The notes: a model not told the origin generated them from the sequence alone. 33,635 nucleotides of DNA from Spirochaetia bacterium (GCA_030041455.1 JASHNV010000074.1:1-33635), one strand, 5' to 3'; positions 1 through 8,095 are shown, counted from the first letter of the stretch. Numbers and translations are program-made.

Positions 1-126
1 GGAAAGGTGCCCGTCGAGGCCGCGCTCCTTCGAATCGAGGCGGACGCCTACGTCTTCCGGGGTCCCGACGGCGGGGAGCACCGCTACCCCCGGGAGTCGG
101 AGCTCGCGGGACCTGCGCGCCGGTGA
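1..126 (+). CDS. 3' end of an unidentified protein gene (partial)
   Basis: Frame 1 is open from the window edge to a TGA at 124-126 and gives 41 residues, including the stretch LRIEADAYVFRGPDGGEHRY. The mixed hydrophobic/charged pattern and the high-GC codon use fit a real C-terminus. The fragment is too short to recognise a family, and the start lies outside the window. It converges with the TetR gene at 403-1020, and the stem-loop cluster at 156-294 lies between them. It could be a chance open frame; GC-rich DNA has many. Confidence 0.4.
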   Translation, partial: GKVPVEAALLRIEADAYVFRGPDGGEHRYPRESELAGPARR

Positions 127-155
127 CGGCCTCAGGGATTCCGGGCGGTGCATCC

Positions 156-294
156 CGGCGAGCGGGGGAGCTCGCCGATCGTCTGCCCTCTCGCGCCGGG
201 ACAGACGATCCTCGCGGCGCCTGGCCCGCGAGCATGCCGGCCGCCTGACAGGCGACCAATGGGGGAAGACCTCCGCGAGCGCGCAAGCCGGAGG
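156..294. repeat. Cluster of four stem-loops between convergent genes
   Basis: Four inverted repeats follow one another: CGGCGAGC/GCTCGCCG (156-163 with 170-177), GATCGTCTG/CAGACGATC (177-185 with 202-210), CGCCTG/CAGGCG (242-247 with 249-254) and CCTCCG/CGGAGG (270-275 with 289-294). None is followed by a T-run. The position between a plus-strand gene end and the minus-strand TetR gene end suggests transcription termination in both directions or mRNA 3'-end protection. No coding gene is evident in 127-402. Confidence 0.55.
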
Positions 295-402
295 GGTATC
301 ACGGGCGGGAGCTTTCCATTGCGCGATGTCATGTTCCCGGGTTCCGCCTACCCTGACTGCGCGACTCGGAAGCGCCGGTTTCGCGCCCCTGTGGGCTCCC
401 GA

Positions 403-1020
403 TTACGGCTCGCCGAACGCCGCGAACGCGGGTCGGAGAATCCCGGGCTCGATTCCCAACGCCCCGGCACAGGCTTCGACGAACGCATCCAGGCGTCGGC
501 GGGTCCGTTCGTTTGCCTGCTCCGGGTCGAACACATAGGCGCCGGCGGCCACAAGAATCTCGGACAGCTCGAGCGGATGGGTCGCCCGCCACAGCCCTTG
601 CCGAGCTCCCTCCTCGAAGAGCCGGGCGAAGGCCGGCGGGAGGACCGCGAAGAGCGCCCTGGTCGTACGCTTGTGGATGTCGATGAAGCTCATCCGGTGG
701 AGCTGCGCGAAGGTCCGGCCGCTCAGGCGAGAGAGCTCGATGTTCACCAATCGCAGCCGCTCGAGGACGCCCTGGGTCGAATCGGCCAGGATCCCGGCCA
801 CCGTCTCCTCGATGGAATCGGCGTACCGGGCCACGATCGCGTCGACAATTCCGGTCTTGGAGTCGAAGTGGTAGTAGAGCGTTCCCTTCGCCACCCCGGC
901 GGCCAGGGCAATGGCGTCCATCGACGTCGATTCGTACCCGACGTCGACGAATTGGGCGAGCGCCGCGTCGAGGATCCTCGACCGGGTGTCGCCGCTCCCG
1001 CTCCGTGCTTCCCGGACCAT
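403..1020 (-). CDS. TetR/AcrR family transcriptional regulator
   Basis: This 205-residue protein is the usual TetR length. The N-terminal helix-turn-helix spans about residues 14-58 and includes MDAIALAAGVAKGTLYYHF, a very typical TetR recognition-helix block. The C-terminal two thirds are the helical ligand-binding and dimerisation domain, whose ligand cannot be read from sequence. The ATG is preceded by AGGAGGAGG at good spacing. A perfect palindrome lies 32 bases upstream (1052-1064), suggesting autorepression. The divergent cyclase gene starts at 1115, so both genes may share this control region. Confidence 0.93.
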   Translation of the reverse strand: MVREARSGSGDTRSRILDAALAQFVDVGYESTSMDAIALAAGVAKGTLYYHFDSKTGIVDAIVARYADSIEETVAGILADSTQGVLERLRLVNIELSRLSGRTFAQLHRMSFIDIHKRTTRALFAVLPPAFARLFEEGARQGLWRATHPLELSEILVAAGAYVFDPEQANERTRRRLDAFVEACAGALGIEPGILRPAFAAFGEP

Positions 1021-1051
1021 GAGCGCCTCCTCCTCGTGCGAACTTGACTGA

Positions 1052-1064
1052 ACTGACCGTCAGT
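1052..1064. promoter_or_regulatory. Palindromic operator ACTGAC-C-GTCAGT
   Basis: This perfect 6+1+6 palindrome lies between the divergent TetR gene (start 1020) and cyclase gene (start 1115). ACTGAC/GTCAGT half-sites are common in operators of TetR/AcrR repressors, so the neighbouring TetR is the likely binder. The match to the family style is from general knowledge; binding is inferred. Confidence 0.7.
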
Positions 1065-1114
1065 GCAATAATAGCCGCAGGCCAGGGAACAGTCAAGTGC
1101 ATGGGGAGGAGGGT

Positions 1115-2278
1115 ATGCTGGAGGACATCGTCGCGCGGGTCTCTACGATTCATTCGCCGGACGACCCGGAGTTCGCGCGCTGGCTATCGGAAGTGGCGGA
1201 CATCGGCGGGTTCGACCAGGGCGTGCAGAGGCGCGCGTACCTCGCCGCGCTCGAGCGGTTCCCGGACGCCGCAGGGCTCATCGCGTCGTACGGGTGGTTT
1301 CTCAGCGCGCAGGGCGAGTACGCGAGGGTGCTTGACGTCGTGGAGGCCGCGGGAAGGCGCGGAGTCCGCGACCCGGAGCTCATGATCATGCGCGCGATCA
1401 CGCTCATGAGAGCGTCGCGGTACGAGGCGGCGCTCGAAGCGTTCGTGCAGCTGTTTTGCGCGATTCCGCAAGCCGCGATCGAGGAGAGCATGCTCATGTA
1501 CTTTCTGTTCCTCCTCTCGCGGCGGACCTCCTACGATCACGATCGCGTCATCTCGGAGATCGCCCGGCTCGGCGCCCTCCATCCGTCGCTGAACCAGTCC
1601 GGCCTTACCGAGCGGCTGCGGACGCTCCATGAGACGCAGATACGGAGAATCTATTCGGGCGAGAAACGCGCCACCGGCTTCGTGCTCTTCGCCGACCTCG
1701 TCTCGTCGACCCAGTACAAGGCGCAGTTTCCCGATCGCTGGCAAGCCCGCACGATTCACTTCCTCATGTACACCCGCCTTACGTTCAAGTACATGGGGTT
1801 CGACTTCCTGAAGTTCATCGGAGACGAGGTGATGATGTTCCGGCCGTTCGGGAGCCCGGAAGAGGCGACGCGGATCGCGAAGGAGTTCTACGACTTCGTC
1901 TTCAGTCGGGATTCGTGGTATCCGGTGGAGGCGAACCGCTTCAATCCGGCATACGACATCGACCTGGGCGAGACCGGCTCGCCGCACGAGCTGAAGGTCA
2001 AGCTGTACATCGGCGAGGTGCGAGACGCCCTCGTGTTTTCGCCGAACGGCGACGAGCTCTACGATTTGATCGGCGAGGACGTGGATCGCGCGGCCCGTCT
2101 GAAGGAGATGGGAACGGACAATGTCGCGATCGTCGACGAGGGGTTCCGAGGCTATCTCGCCGCCAACCGGGGCCACTACGAGACCGCGTTCGACGAGCTC
2201 CGATGGACGGCCCGCTTCAAGGGATTCTCGAAGCGAATCCCCTTCTACGGCCGCACCATCCCGGACGCCTCGAGGTGA
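1115..2278 (+). CDS. Class III adenylate/guanylate cyclase-domain protein with N-terminal helical repeats
   Basis: The protein has 387 residues from the ATG at 1115. I prefer this start because GGGGAGGA (1103-1110) lies just upstream; a GTG at 1097 would add six residues. The C-terminal half is a class III nucleotidyl cyclase domain. LFADLVSST (about 191-199) carries the first metal-binding Asp, KFIGDEVMMF (about 233-242) the second, and LIGEDVDRAARLKEMG the later substrate/transition-state region. The N-terminal half (about 1-180) is helical and resembles TPR-like repeats; it has no signal peptide or membrane segment, so a cytosolic cyclic-nucleotide (probably cAMP) synthase is likely. Whether the purine-selecting residues favour ATP or GTP cannot be judged here. 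Confidence 0.82.
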   Translation: MLEDIVARVSTIHSPDDPEFARWLSEVADIGGFDQGVQRRAYLAALERFPDAAGLIASYGWFLSAQGEYARVLDVVEAAGRRGVRDPELMIMRAITLMRASRYEAALEAFVQLFCAIPQAAIEESMLMYFLFLLSRRTSYDHDRVISEIARLGALHPSLNQSGLTERLRTLHETQIRRIYSGEKRATGFVLFADLVSSTQYKAQFPDRWQARTIHFLMYTRLTFKYMGFDFLKFIGDEVMMFRPFGSPEEATRIAKEFYDFVFSRDSWYPVEANRFNPAYDIDLGETGSPHELKVKLYIGEVRDALVFSPNGDELYDLIGEDVDRAARLKEMGTDNVAIVDEGFRGYLAANRGHYETAFDELRWTARFKGFSKRIPFYGRTIPDASR

Positions 2279-2323
2279 CGGCGATCGATGGAAGGCGCTC
2301 CCTCAGGGACCCGGCCGCCGCGC

Positions 2324-2791
2324 CTATCCGTCGTGGCGCTTTTCGATGGAGCGCGCGTGGCGATTCACGTTCTCCGTAAAGCGCGTGAGGAAACTCGCGA
2401 TTGCCGCGAGGTCCTTTTCCGAAAAGCTGTCGAGCAGCTCGCTTTGCGCTCGCTGAACGCCCTGGACCATCGGCGCGACCGCCTCCCGCGATCGCTGGTC
2501 GATCTCGACGATGACCCCCCTCCTGTCGCGAGGATTGGGCTTGCGGGCAATGAGCTCGGCCTTCTCCAGCCGATCGAGCATCGCCGTGGTCGAACCGGTG
2601 GTAAGACCGGTGTAGCGGGCAAGCTCGGTAGGGGTTGAAGAGCCCTTGATGAACAGGAAATTGACACAGCCGATGTCGGTGATGTTCAATCCTAGCCTGT
2701 GGCCTATCGCGTTGCGGAACAGAACGGAGGCGATTCCGTACTCCTGGGCGGCGAGAATCACGTGTCGTTTGAGGTCGCTCTTCGAATCCAT
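2324..2791 (-). CDS. MarR family winged-helix transcriptional regulator
   Basis: The protein has 155 residues from the ATG at 2791, preceded by AGAGGA. A longer open frame upstream lacks a ribosome-binding site and would run through the operator-like region. The winged helix-turn-helix includes TPTELARYTGLTTGSTTAML and the wing NPRDRRGVIVEI, the classic MarR D-x-R pattern. Terminal helices would form the dimer interface. It is divergent from the DUF1801 gene (start 2880), and the palindrome at 2824-2834 lies between them. MarR proteins usually repress themselves and a neighbour and respond to small aromatic ligands or oxidants; the ligand here is unknown. Confidence 0.92.
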   Translation of the reverse strand: MDSKSDLKRHVILAAQEYGIASVLFRNAIGHRLGLNITDIGCVNFLFIKGSSTPTELARYTGLTTGSTTAMLDRLEKAELIARKPNPRDRRGVIVEIDQRSREAVAPMVQGVQRAQSELLDSFSEKDLAAIASFLTRFTENVNRHARSIEKRHDG

Positions 2792-2823
2792 AGGGGAATC
2801 CTCTTGACTTTTCACTCGATTAT

Positions 2824-2834
2824 CAAGTAACTTG
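2824..2834. promoter_or_regulatory. Palindrome CAAGT-A-ACTTG, likely MarR operator
   Basis: This perfect 5+1+5 palindrome lies in the 88-base region between the divergent MarR and DUF1801 genes. A TGATAAT-like -10 element for the MarR gene (minus strand, about 2819-2825) abuts it, and a TTGACT -35 for the plus strand lies at 2804-2809. The position fits an operator that blocks both promoters. It is inferred from symmetry and placement. Confidence 0.55.
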
Positions 2835-2879
2835 TTTATGCGAGGATGAGACACCATCCACAATAGCGAGGAACCTTTC

Positions 2880-3248
2880 ATGAAGACAAGTGACAAGAAA
2901 GCCGCGGGGAAGACCGACGGAGAGGTCTCGGTGCTCCTGACCATTTCCGAGATGCCGCAACCCGATCGAGCGATTGCCGAGCGGCTTCACGCCATCATCA
3001 AAGAGAACGCGCCCGGCCTGTCCGCACGAACGTGGTATGGGCTTCCCGCGTACGCCGACGCGGACGGTAAGGTCGTCTGCTTCTTCCGCGGCACCCGGAA
3101 GTTCAAAGAGCGATACATGACGCTCGGATTCAACGACGCGGCGAATCTCGACGAGGGAGCGATGTGGCCGGTTTCCTTTGCGCTCAAAGAGATGAACGAG
3201 AGCATCGAGACACGGATAGCCGCCCTCGTGAGGAAGGCGGTGCGCTGA
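2880..3248 (+). CDS. DUF1801 / YdhG-like domain protein
   Basis: The 122-residue protein has the YdhG/YjbR-like layout. An acidic/basic N-terminus is followed by [20 protein letters not shown], the typical [19 protein letters not shown] core, and [20 protein letters not shown]. These small cytosolic proteins share a fold with frataxin-like iron chaperones, but the biochemical role is mostly unknown. The ATG follows GAGGAA. The gene is divergent from the MarR gene and probably under its control. A stem-loop at 3268-3293 follows the stop. Confidence 0.82.
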   Translation: MKTSDKKAAGKTDGEVSVLLTISEMPQPDRAIAERLHAIIKENAPGLSARTWYGLPAYADADGKVVCFFRGTRKFKERYMTLGFNDAANLDEGAMWPVSFALKEMNESIETRIAALVRKAVR

Positions 3249-3267
3249 GAACCGGTCATGAACCGTA

Positions 3268-3293
3268 CGCGGGACCTGCAGGGCAGGCCCGCG
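3268..3293 (+). terminator. Stem-loop after the DUF1801 gene
   Basis: CGCGGG-A-CCTGC pairs with GCAGG-CCCGCG around a 3-base loop, with one bulged A; the sequence CCGTTTG follows. It starts 20 bases after the stop codon. The stem is strong but the T-run is poor, so it is a weak intrinsic terminator or a 3'-end stabiliser. The remaining stretch to 3530 holds no gene I can support. Confidence 0.5.
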
Positions 3294-3530
3294 CCGTTTG
3301 ATCCGGAATGCTTTTCGCGGGCCATGCAGGCCCGGGTCGTCTCCCATGGTTCACGAACGGCCGGCCGTCGCACGGGCGGTCTCGGCATGCCCGACCCGGA
3401 TCGACGCCTCCGAGGCGCGGCGGGCACTATGGCCCCGGGCGCCTCGTGTGGGCCGCGTCGAATGGCTCGATGTTCCGTGTCCTTCGCCGCAGGGAGATGC
3501 TTCGCCTTTGCGCCGATCGGTCGACCGACC

Positions 3531-4772
3531 CTACCCGAGCGCCGCCCGCTTGCGGCGAAGAAGAGCGCGCTCGGCCGGCGACGTTTGATGTCCAAGAGCG
3601 CTGTCGAGAAACGCGCGCGCTTCGTCGATGTGTCCGAGCGAAGCATGCAGCTCGGCGTACACCGCGAGCGCGTACGGGTAGTGCGCGAGCAACTCTCGTT
3701 CAGGGATCGCATCGAGCTCGTCGATCCCGGCACTCGCCCCGCGGCACATGGCGACCGCGAATGCGCGGTTGACTTCGACGACGGGAGAAGGAGATATCTC
3801 GCGAAGCGTGTCGTACAGCGTGAGAATTTCGGTCCAGTCCGTCGTCGCATAGCTCGTCGCCGTCGCGTGGCAGGAGGCGATACCGGCCTCGACGTGGAAA
3901 CGCGACAACTCCGGGCCTCGCGCCGATCTGCCGAGGAAGGCGAACCCTTCGGCGAGGAGCGACTCGTCCCACAGAGACCGATCCTGCTCGTGGAGCATAA
4001 GGAGACTCCCGTCGCTCGCGCGGCGGGCCGGGGTCCGGCTCGCGTGGAGACACATCAGGGCGCGTAAGGATTCCGCCTGAGGCGAAGTCCACCGTTCGTC
4101 GTCGGTCAGCAAACGGACGAGTCGAAGCGATTCGTTGCAGAGGGCGTCGTCGATGCCGGCCTCGCTGTCGGTAGCCGCGTAACCCTCCGTGAAGAGCTGG
4201 TACAGTACCTCAAGCATCGGTGGCAGGCGCGCCGATACGTCACGATGCTCGGGAAGCTCGACCTGAACGCCTTTCTCGCGAAGCGAACGTTTCGCCCTGA
4301 CGACGCGTTGAGCGACCGTACGCTCGTCGGAAAGAAAGGCCCGGGCGATCTGGGCGTTGCCGAATCCGAAAACGACACGGAGAGTGAGCGCGACCTGAGC
4401 GGCGCGCGGAAGCACCGGGTGGCAACAGAAGAAAACGAGGCGTAGCTCGTCGTCGACGTCAAACTCAGGCTGGTCGATCGCGATGCCGTCCTCGGGAAGG
4501 GCCGTGATCTTTCGGTCGCGTCGCAACGTATCGATGACGATGTTGTGGGCGACGCGCACCAACCACCCTTCAAGCTGCCTGCTCTCCGCCTCGCCCTTCC
4601 ACCGTTCGAGCGAGCGAGCCCCCGCCTCCTGGACGGCGTCTTCGACGAGATCGAAGCGATCCGCCCCGAACCGCCGAACGAGCGCCGCAATGAGGCGGCT
4701 GCGCGCCGCCTTGAAGACCCGTTGGAGGGCGAGGCGTCGAGCGTCAGAGGCCTCCACGCGGCAATTCCTCAT
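3531..4772 (-). CDS. ECF-type RNA polymerase sigma factor, ECF42 group (with C-terminal DUF6596/TPR-like region)
   Basis: The protein has up to 413 residues. Region sigma2 (about 20-85) includes FDLVEDAVQEA and GWLVRVAHNIVIDTLRRDRK. Region sigma4 (about 125-170) includes GFGNAQIARAFLSDERTVAQ. The C-terminal 240 residues contain MLEVLYQLFTEGYAA, the DUF6596 signature of ECF42 sigma factors, followed by TPR-like helices. ECF42 factors have no classic anti-sigma; the extension is thought to control activity. The gene overlaps the upstream YCII gene by 29 bases if ATG 4772 is used. A GTG at 4757 has a better ribosome-binding site (GAGG, 9 bases upstream) and may be the true start. It is autoregulated if the promoter at 5130-5157 is real. 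A 12-base palindrome (3517-3528) follows the stop. Confidence 0.93.
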   Translation of the reverse strand: MRNCRVEASDARRLALQRVFKAARSRLIAALVRRFGADRFDLVEDAVQEAGARSLERWKGEAESRQLEGWLVRVAHNIVIDTLRRDRKITALPEDGIAIDQPEFDVDDELRLVFFCCHPVLPRAAQVALTLRVVFGFGNAQIARAFLSDERTVAQRVVRAKRSLREKGVQVELPEHRDVSARLPPMLEVLYQLFTEGYAATDSEAGIDDALCNESLRLVRLLTDDERWTSPQAESLRALMCLHASRTPARRASDGSLLMLHEQDRSLWDESLLAEGFAFLGRSARGPELSRFHVEAGIASCHATATSYATTDWTEILTLYDTLREISPSPVVEVNRAFAVAMCRGASAGIDELDAIPERELLAHYPYALAVYAELHASLGHIDEARAFLDSALGHQTSPAERALLRRKRAALG

Positions 4773-5109
4773 CCACGACGCGCACCTCGATATAGCCGTT
4801 CTGCGCGACGAGAGCCGGGCAGGAGCGCGCGAGATCGACGGCCTCTTCCAAGGAGTCGGCCTCGACGAGGCAGACTCCGCCGACCGCCTCCTTCGTTTCC
4901 ATGAATGGACCCTCCACGACCTGCCCGGCGCGCACCGTCAGCCGAGCGCCGGTCTGATCCTTGAGCTTATGCGAGGCTACGTAGTTGCCTTTTTCGCGTA
5001 ACGACTCTATCCAGCGTAAGAACTGTTCACGCACCTGCGGCGCGAAGGTCGGGTTGCTGGTGCGTTTGTCGAGGTCGGCGCCGCCGAAGAACAACACATA
5101 TTTGGCCAT
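4744..5109 (-). CDS. YCII-related (DGPF) domain protein
   Basis: This 121-residue protein starts MAKYVLFFGGADLDK at ATG 5109, with AAGGAGA just upstream. It has the characteristic block VVEGPFMETKEAVGG (the DGPF motif, with E replacing D) and a dimeric alpha-beta barrel layout like YciI. The enzymatic role is not established. One or several DGPF proteins are the standard genomic partners of ECF42 sigma factors, and here the gene overlaps the sigma gene in one operon. The 5' untranslated region would be only about 10-15 bases if the promoter at 5130-5157 is used. Confidence 0.92.
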   Translation of the reverse strand: MAKYVLFFGGADLDKRTSNPTFAPQVREQFLRWIESLREKGNYVASHKLKDQTGARLTVRAGQVVEGPFMETKEAVGGVCLVEADSLEEAVDLARSCPALVAQNGYIEVRVVDEELPRGGL

Positions 5110-5129
5110 ACCACTTCTCCTTACGACAA

Positions 5130-5157
5130 GAACGTTCAAGGGGTCGGAAAATCGACA
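5130..5157 (-). promoter_or_regulatory. ECF42-type promoter for the YCII-sigma operon
   Basis: Minus-strand TGTCGA (5157-5152), 17 bases, then CGTTC (5134-5130). From memory of published ECF42 work, the -35 motif is TGTCGA and the -10 motif is CGT/CGA-like. The -10 ends 20 bases upstream of the YCII start codon. The same element occurs in mirror image at 5200-5227. Confidence 0.72.
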
Positions 5158-5208
5158 TGCTGCGACGACGGGAGCCGCGCCGCTCCTCTCCCGACCACAT
5201 GTCGATTT
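5149..5208. repeat. 11-base inverted repeat AAATCGACATG / CATGTCGATTT
   Basis: The arms at 5149-5159 and 5198-5208 are perfect and separated by 38 bases. They are explained by two outward-facing ECF42-type -35 elements extended by identical flanks (CATGTCGATTT on each strand). The centre contains a small GGAGC/GCTCC stem. It could also act as a cruciform or regulator site. Confidence 0.75.
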
Positions 5209-5227
5209 GAGAGCCGTCCATCCGTTC
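5200..5227 (+). promoter_or_regulatory. ECF42-type promoter facing the LUD/MFS genes
   Basis: Plus-strand TGTCGA (5200-5205), 17 bases, then CGTTC (5223-5227): the same spacing and -10 as the minus-strand copy. The LUD gene starts 108 bases further on. The leader also contains an inverted repeat ACACGC/GCGTGT (5251-5271). If it works, the sigma factor controls the LUD gene and perhaps the MFS gene. Confidence 0.65.
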
Positions 5228-5334
5228 TCGTGACGTAGCGAAGATGTCAAACACGCACGGTACGCGCGTGTCGACGAATACCAAGGCTCGCCAAGGCGCC
5301 GGCGCAGAGCCGGGCCGGGCCGCGAGGAGGACGT

Positions 5335-5961
5335 ATGGATTTCGATATCATGGCGCCGGACGCCGCCATAGAGTCAACGGTGGAGGCCGTCAGGAGGCGG
5401 AACATTCGCGTGGTCGTTCTCGGCTCGAAAGCGCAAGCGCTTTCGCGGCTGAAGGAGATGATTCCGGGCGGGGCGTCCGTTTCGACCGGATATTCGCGTA
5501 CGTTGAAGGAGATCGGATTCGAAGATCTCCTCAAGTCGGGAGATCACCCATGGCGCAACTTCAAGGCCGAAATTGCGGCGGAAACCGACCGCTCCCGGCA
5601 GATGGCGGTCCGAAGACAGTCGATGCTGGCGGACTACTACGTCGGAAGCGTGAGCGCGATCGCGGCCTCGGGAGAGCTCGTGTTCGGCAGCCAGAGCGGA
5701 AGCCAGCTCGCTCCGTACGCCTACAGCGCTTCGAACGCGATTTGGGTCGCCGGCGCGCAGAAGATCACGCCCGATCTCGAGGGCGCCGTCGAACGTGTCA
5801 GACGCTACCTGGTTCCCGTGCTCGACAACGACATGAAAGAGCGGACGGCTGGAAAGATGGGAGTCTTCATCGGCAAGCTTCTGATCTTCGAGCGGGAGGA
5901 CGCGGGCAACGTGGATCGTACCGTGACCTTGCTGCTCGTGCGCGAGAAGGTGGGCTTATGA
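5335..5961 (+). CDS. LUD domain protein (DUF162, LutC-like)
   Basis: The 208-residue protein starts at an ATG preceded by GAGGAGG. It has the LUD-fold layout: an N-terminal helix with AIESTVEAVRRRNIRVVVLG, the GASVSTGYSRTLKEIGF block, then YYVGSVSAIAASGELVFGSQ and a C-terminal RTVTLLLVREKVGL. Family members include LutC and LutB parts of lactate utilisation, but many stand alone with unknown roles. No lutA or lutB partner and no iron-sulfur cysteines are seen, so a lactate role is not supported. It probably belongs to the ECF42 regulon through the promoter at 5200-5227. The MFS gene follows 236 bases later on the same strand. Confidence 0.82.
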   Translation: MDFDIMAPDAAIESTVEAVRRRNIRVVVLGSKAQALSRLKEMIPGGASVSTGYSRTLKEIGFEDLLKSGDHPWRNFKAEIAAETDRSRQMAVRRQSMLADYYVGSVSAIAASGELVFGSQSGSQLAPYAYSASNAIWVAGAQKITPDLEGAVERVRRYLVPVLDNDMKERTAGKMGVFIGKLLIFEREDAGNVDRTVTLLLVREKVGL

Positions 5962-6197
5962 AGACCTACGGCCCGCTTGGGGAGGTACACACTGCGGAGC
6001 GCAAGGGCTGTCGAAGTCCCTAGGAGCCGAGGTCGACCTCGGCCTGCATGAGAGGAGAGATGGATCTCAGGCGGGTGAAAACGCGAAAAGAGCGCTTCGA
6101 TCCGCCTCAGTCTACCTGCAATGCGCCCGTGCGAGAGCGCAGAGCGCGACGTGCGCGGCGACATGCCGCGGCACGCGTCGCGAGGAGGATGTTTCAT

Positions 6198-7757
6198 ATG
6201 AACACGGATGTCATAACGGCCGCTCATCGTTCAGAGCGCGGCCTAGTGCTCGCGGGATTGCTGCTTGCGATCGGACTTTCAGCGATGGACGGATCCATCG
6301 TGGCGACGGCAGTTCCTTCCGTTGTCGCCGCTCTCGGCGGCGTCACCCAATTCCCCTGGCTCTTTTCCGCCTATCTTCTCGCGTCGACCGTCACCATACC
6401 TTTGTACGGGAAGCTCGCGGATCAATTTGGGCGCAAGCGGCTGCTCATGGCCGGCAGCGCGATTTTTATCCTCGGTTCCGCCGCGAGCGGGTTGGCCTGG
6501 AACATGCCCTCGCTCATCCTCTTCCGCGCGATACAGGGCATCGGCGCAGGCGCCTTGCTCCCTCTCGCCCAAACCATCGCCGGCGACCTCTATACCGTCG
6601 AGGAGCGCGGACGCATCCAGGGTGTCCTCGCGAGCGTGTGGGGAATCTCGGCCGTGCTCGGACCCCTCGCCGGAGGACTATTCACGGAATTCCTCACGTG
6701 GCGCTGGATCTTTTTCGTGAACGTGCCCCTCGGGATCGCGGCGATCGCGGTCATCGCGGCGTTCTTCCATGAGCGCCCGGCTCGCCGTGTCGTTCGTACC
6801 GATTACGCCGGCGCCGCGCTTCTCGTCACAGGTCTCGGCGCGGTCATGCTCGTGCTGCTCGAAGCCGGGAGCGCATGGGGATGGAGTGACGCGCGTACCG
6901 TAGGCATCGGAGCGTGCGGGGTGCTGGTCATAGGAGCGTTTGTCCTGCGCGAACGCCGCGCCGATAATCCGATCTTTCCGCTGTGGATCCTCGGAAACCG
7001 GACACTTGCGTGCGCGACGCTCGCGATGCTCGTGGTCGGCCTCATGGTCCTCGGCGTGAGCGCATACCTGCCGACGTTCGCCCAATCGGTGTTCGCCGCA
7101 ACGCCGATCGTGGCTGGAGGTATTTTCGGCCTTATGTCCATAGCCTGGGCCTCGTCGGCCGCCCTTTCCGGGCGTCTCTACATGAAGATCGGCTTTCGCA
7201 ACACGGCTCTCGTCGGTTCGCTTTTTGCGACGTGCGGGGCGCTGATTTTCGCGCTGATTGGACCCTCGAGCAGCATCATGCTCCTTCCCGTCGGCTGCGC
7301 CGTCATGGGTTTCGGTTGCGGGCTCATTTCCTCGCCGATGATCGTCGGAGCGCAATCCATCGTGGATTGGGGGCGCCGCGGCGTGGTAACGGGAGCGGTA
7401 GCCTTCGGTCAAAGTCTCGGCGGCACCGTCAGCGCGGCGCTCATGGGAAGCGTCTTCAATACCTCGCTCGTTCGCTGGATTACGAGCGCGCCCGTATCGC
7501 TTCGCCCGTTGCTGCCGACGCCCGATCACGCGGTTGAGGCGCTTCGCAATTCCGCGACCCACGTCGCGAGCTACGTTCGCCAAGGGCTCTACCTCGCGGT
7601 GCATCGCGTCGACCTCGGCATCTTTGCCGCCGCGGCCGTCGGCCTTGGAATCGTTTTTCTTACCCCGCGCAAGTTTGAGCACATTCCGACGGCTTCCCGT
7701 GCCGAAGCGCCTCTTGATCGAGCCGAAGGCGCGCGAGAGGCGAGCTCCGCGGTTTGA
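6198..7757 (+). CDS. MFS exporter, DHA2 (EmrB/QacA) type, 14 TM
   Basis: The protein has 519 residues from ATG 6198, nine bases after GAGGAGG (6182-6188); an ATG at 6189 is too close to that site. TM1 carries Asp31 (SAMDGSIVATAVP). Motif A is GKLADQFGRKRLL (71-83), a second block is RAIQGIGAGALLPLA, and antiporter motif C is GISAVLGPLAGG (about 149-160). The length fits 14-TM drug:proton antiporters such as EmrB and QacA. It probably exports toxic organic compounds across the inner membrane; the substrate is unknown. It lies downstream of the ECF42-linked LUD gene on the same strand and may be co-transcribed or use its own promoter in 5962-6197. Confidence 0.92.
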   Translation: MNTDVITAAHRSERGLVLAGLLLAIGLSAMDGSIVATAVPSVVAALGGVTQFPWLFSAYLLASTVTIPLYGKLADQFGRKRLLMAGSAIFILGSAASGLAWNMPSLILFRAIQGIGAGALLPLAQTIAGDLYTVEERGRIQGVLASVWGISAVLGPLAGGLFTEFLTWRWIFFVNVPLGIAAIAVIAAFFHERPARRVVRTDYAGAALLVTGLGAVMLVLLEAGSAWGWSDARTVGIGACGVLVIGAFVLRERRADNPIFPLWILGNRTLACATLAMLVVGLMVLGVSAYLPTFAQSVFAATPIVAGGIFGLMSIAWASSAALSGRLYMKIGFRNTALVGSLFATCGALIFALIGPSSSIMLLPVGCAVMGFGCGLISSPMIVGAQSIVDWGRRGVVTGAVAFGQSLGGTVSAALMGSVFNTSLVRWITSAPVSLRPLLPTPDHAVEALRNSATHVASYVRQGLYLAVHRVDLGIFAAAAVGLGIVFLTPRKFEHIPTASRAEAPLDRAEGAREASSAV

Positions 7758-7779
7758 CCGCGTGGCCTGACGCCGTCGC

Positions 7780-7827
7780 GTCGTCCTCCCCCTCTTTCAG
7801 GTCGCTCTGTGTGCTGGGGAGGACGAC
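7780..7827. terminator. 12-base inverted repeat after the MFS gene
   Basis: GTCGTCCTCCCC (7780-7791) pairs perfectly with GGGGAGGACGAC (7816-7827) around a 24-base loop, 23 bases after the MFS stop. There is no T-run. It probably ends MFS transcription or protects the 3' end. The stretch 7828-8095 holds no gene I can support. Confidence 0.55.
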
Positions 7828-8095
7828 CTTCGCTTTGATCCGTGCCGCGCGGAGGGCTTGATCCTCGAGGCGTCTCCACCCGCGGACTCGGAAACCATCC
7901 ACGAACGCCGACGGCGTCGAGGGACATTGCGCGCATCATGGCCTCCGCGATGGAGACCCGATAGCCTGGTCGTTCGGCTCCACGCCGGCGCCGGCGTGGC
8001 GGCACCACCGGGTCGGCATCGACTCGTAGGGAACGCGACGGCGCGCCGGATCGGTTGAGATAGGCTCGTCGACGATATCCCGCGAACCCCCGCGG

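Noticed and set aside
148-1047. 299-codon plus-strand frame
   Set aside because: Antisense shadow of the TetR gene with no ribosome-binding site or family.
5957-6022. 21-codon frame overlapping the LUD stop (ATGA)
   Set aside because: No clear ribosome-binding site of its own and no sign of a real peptide; kept out of the features.
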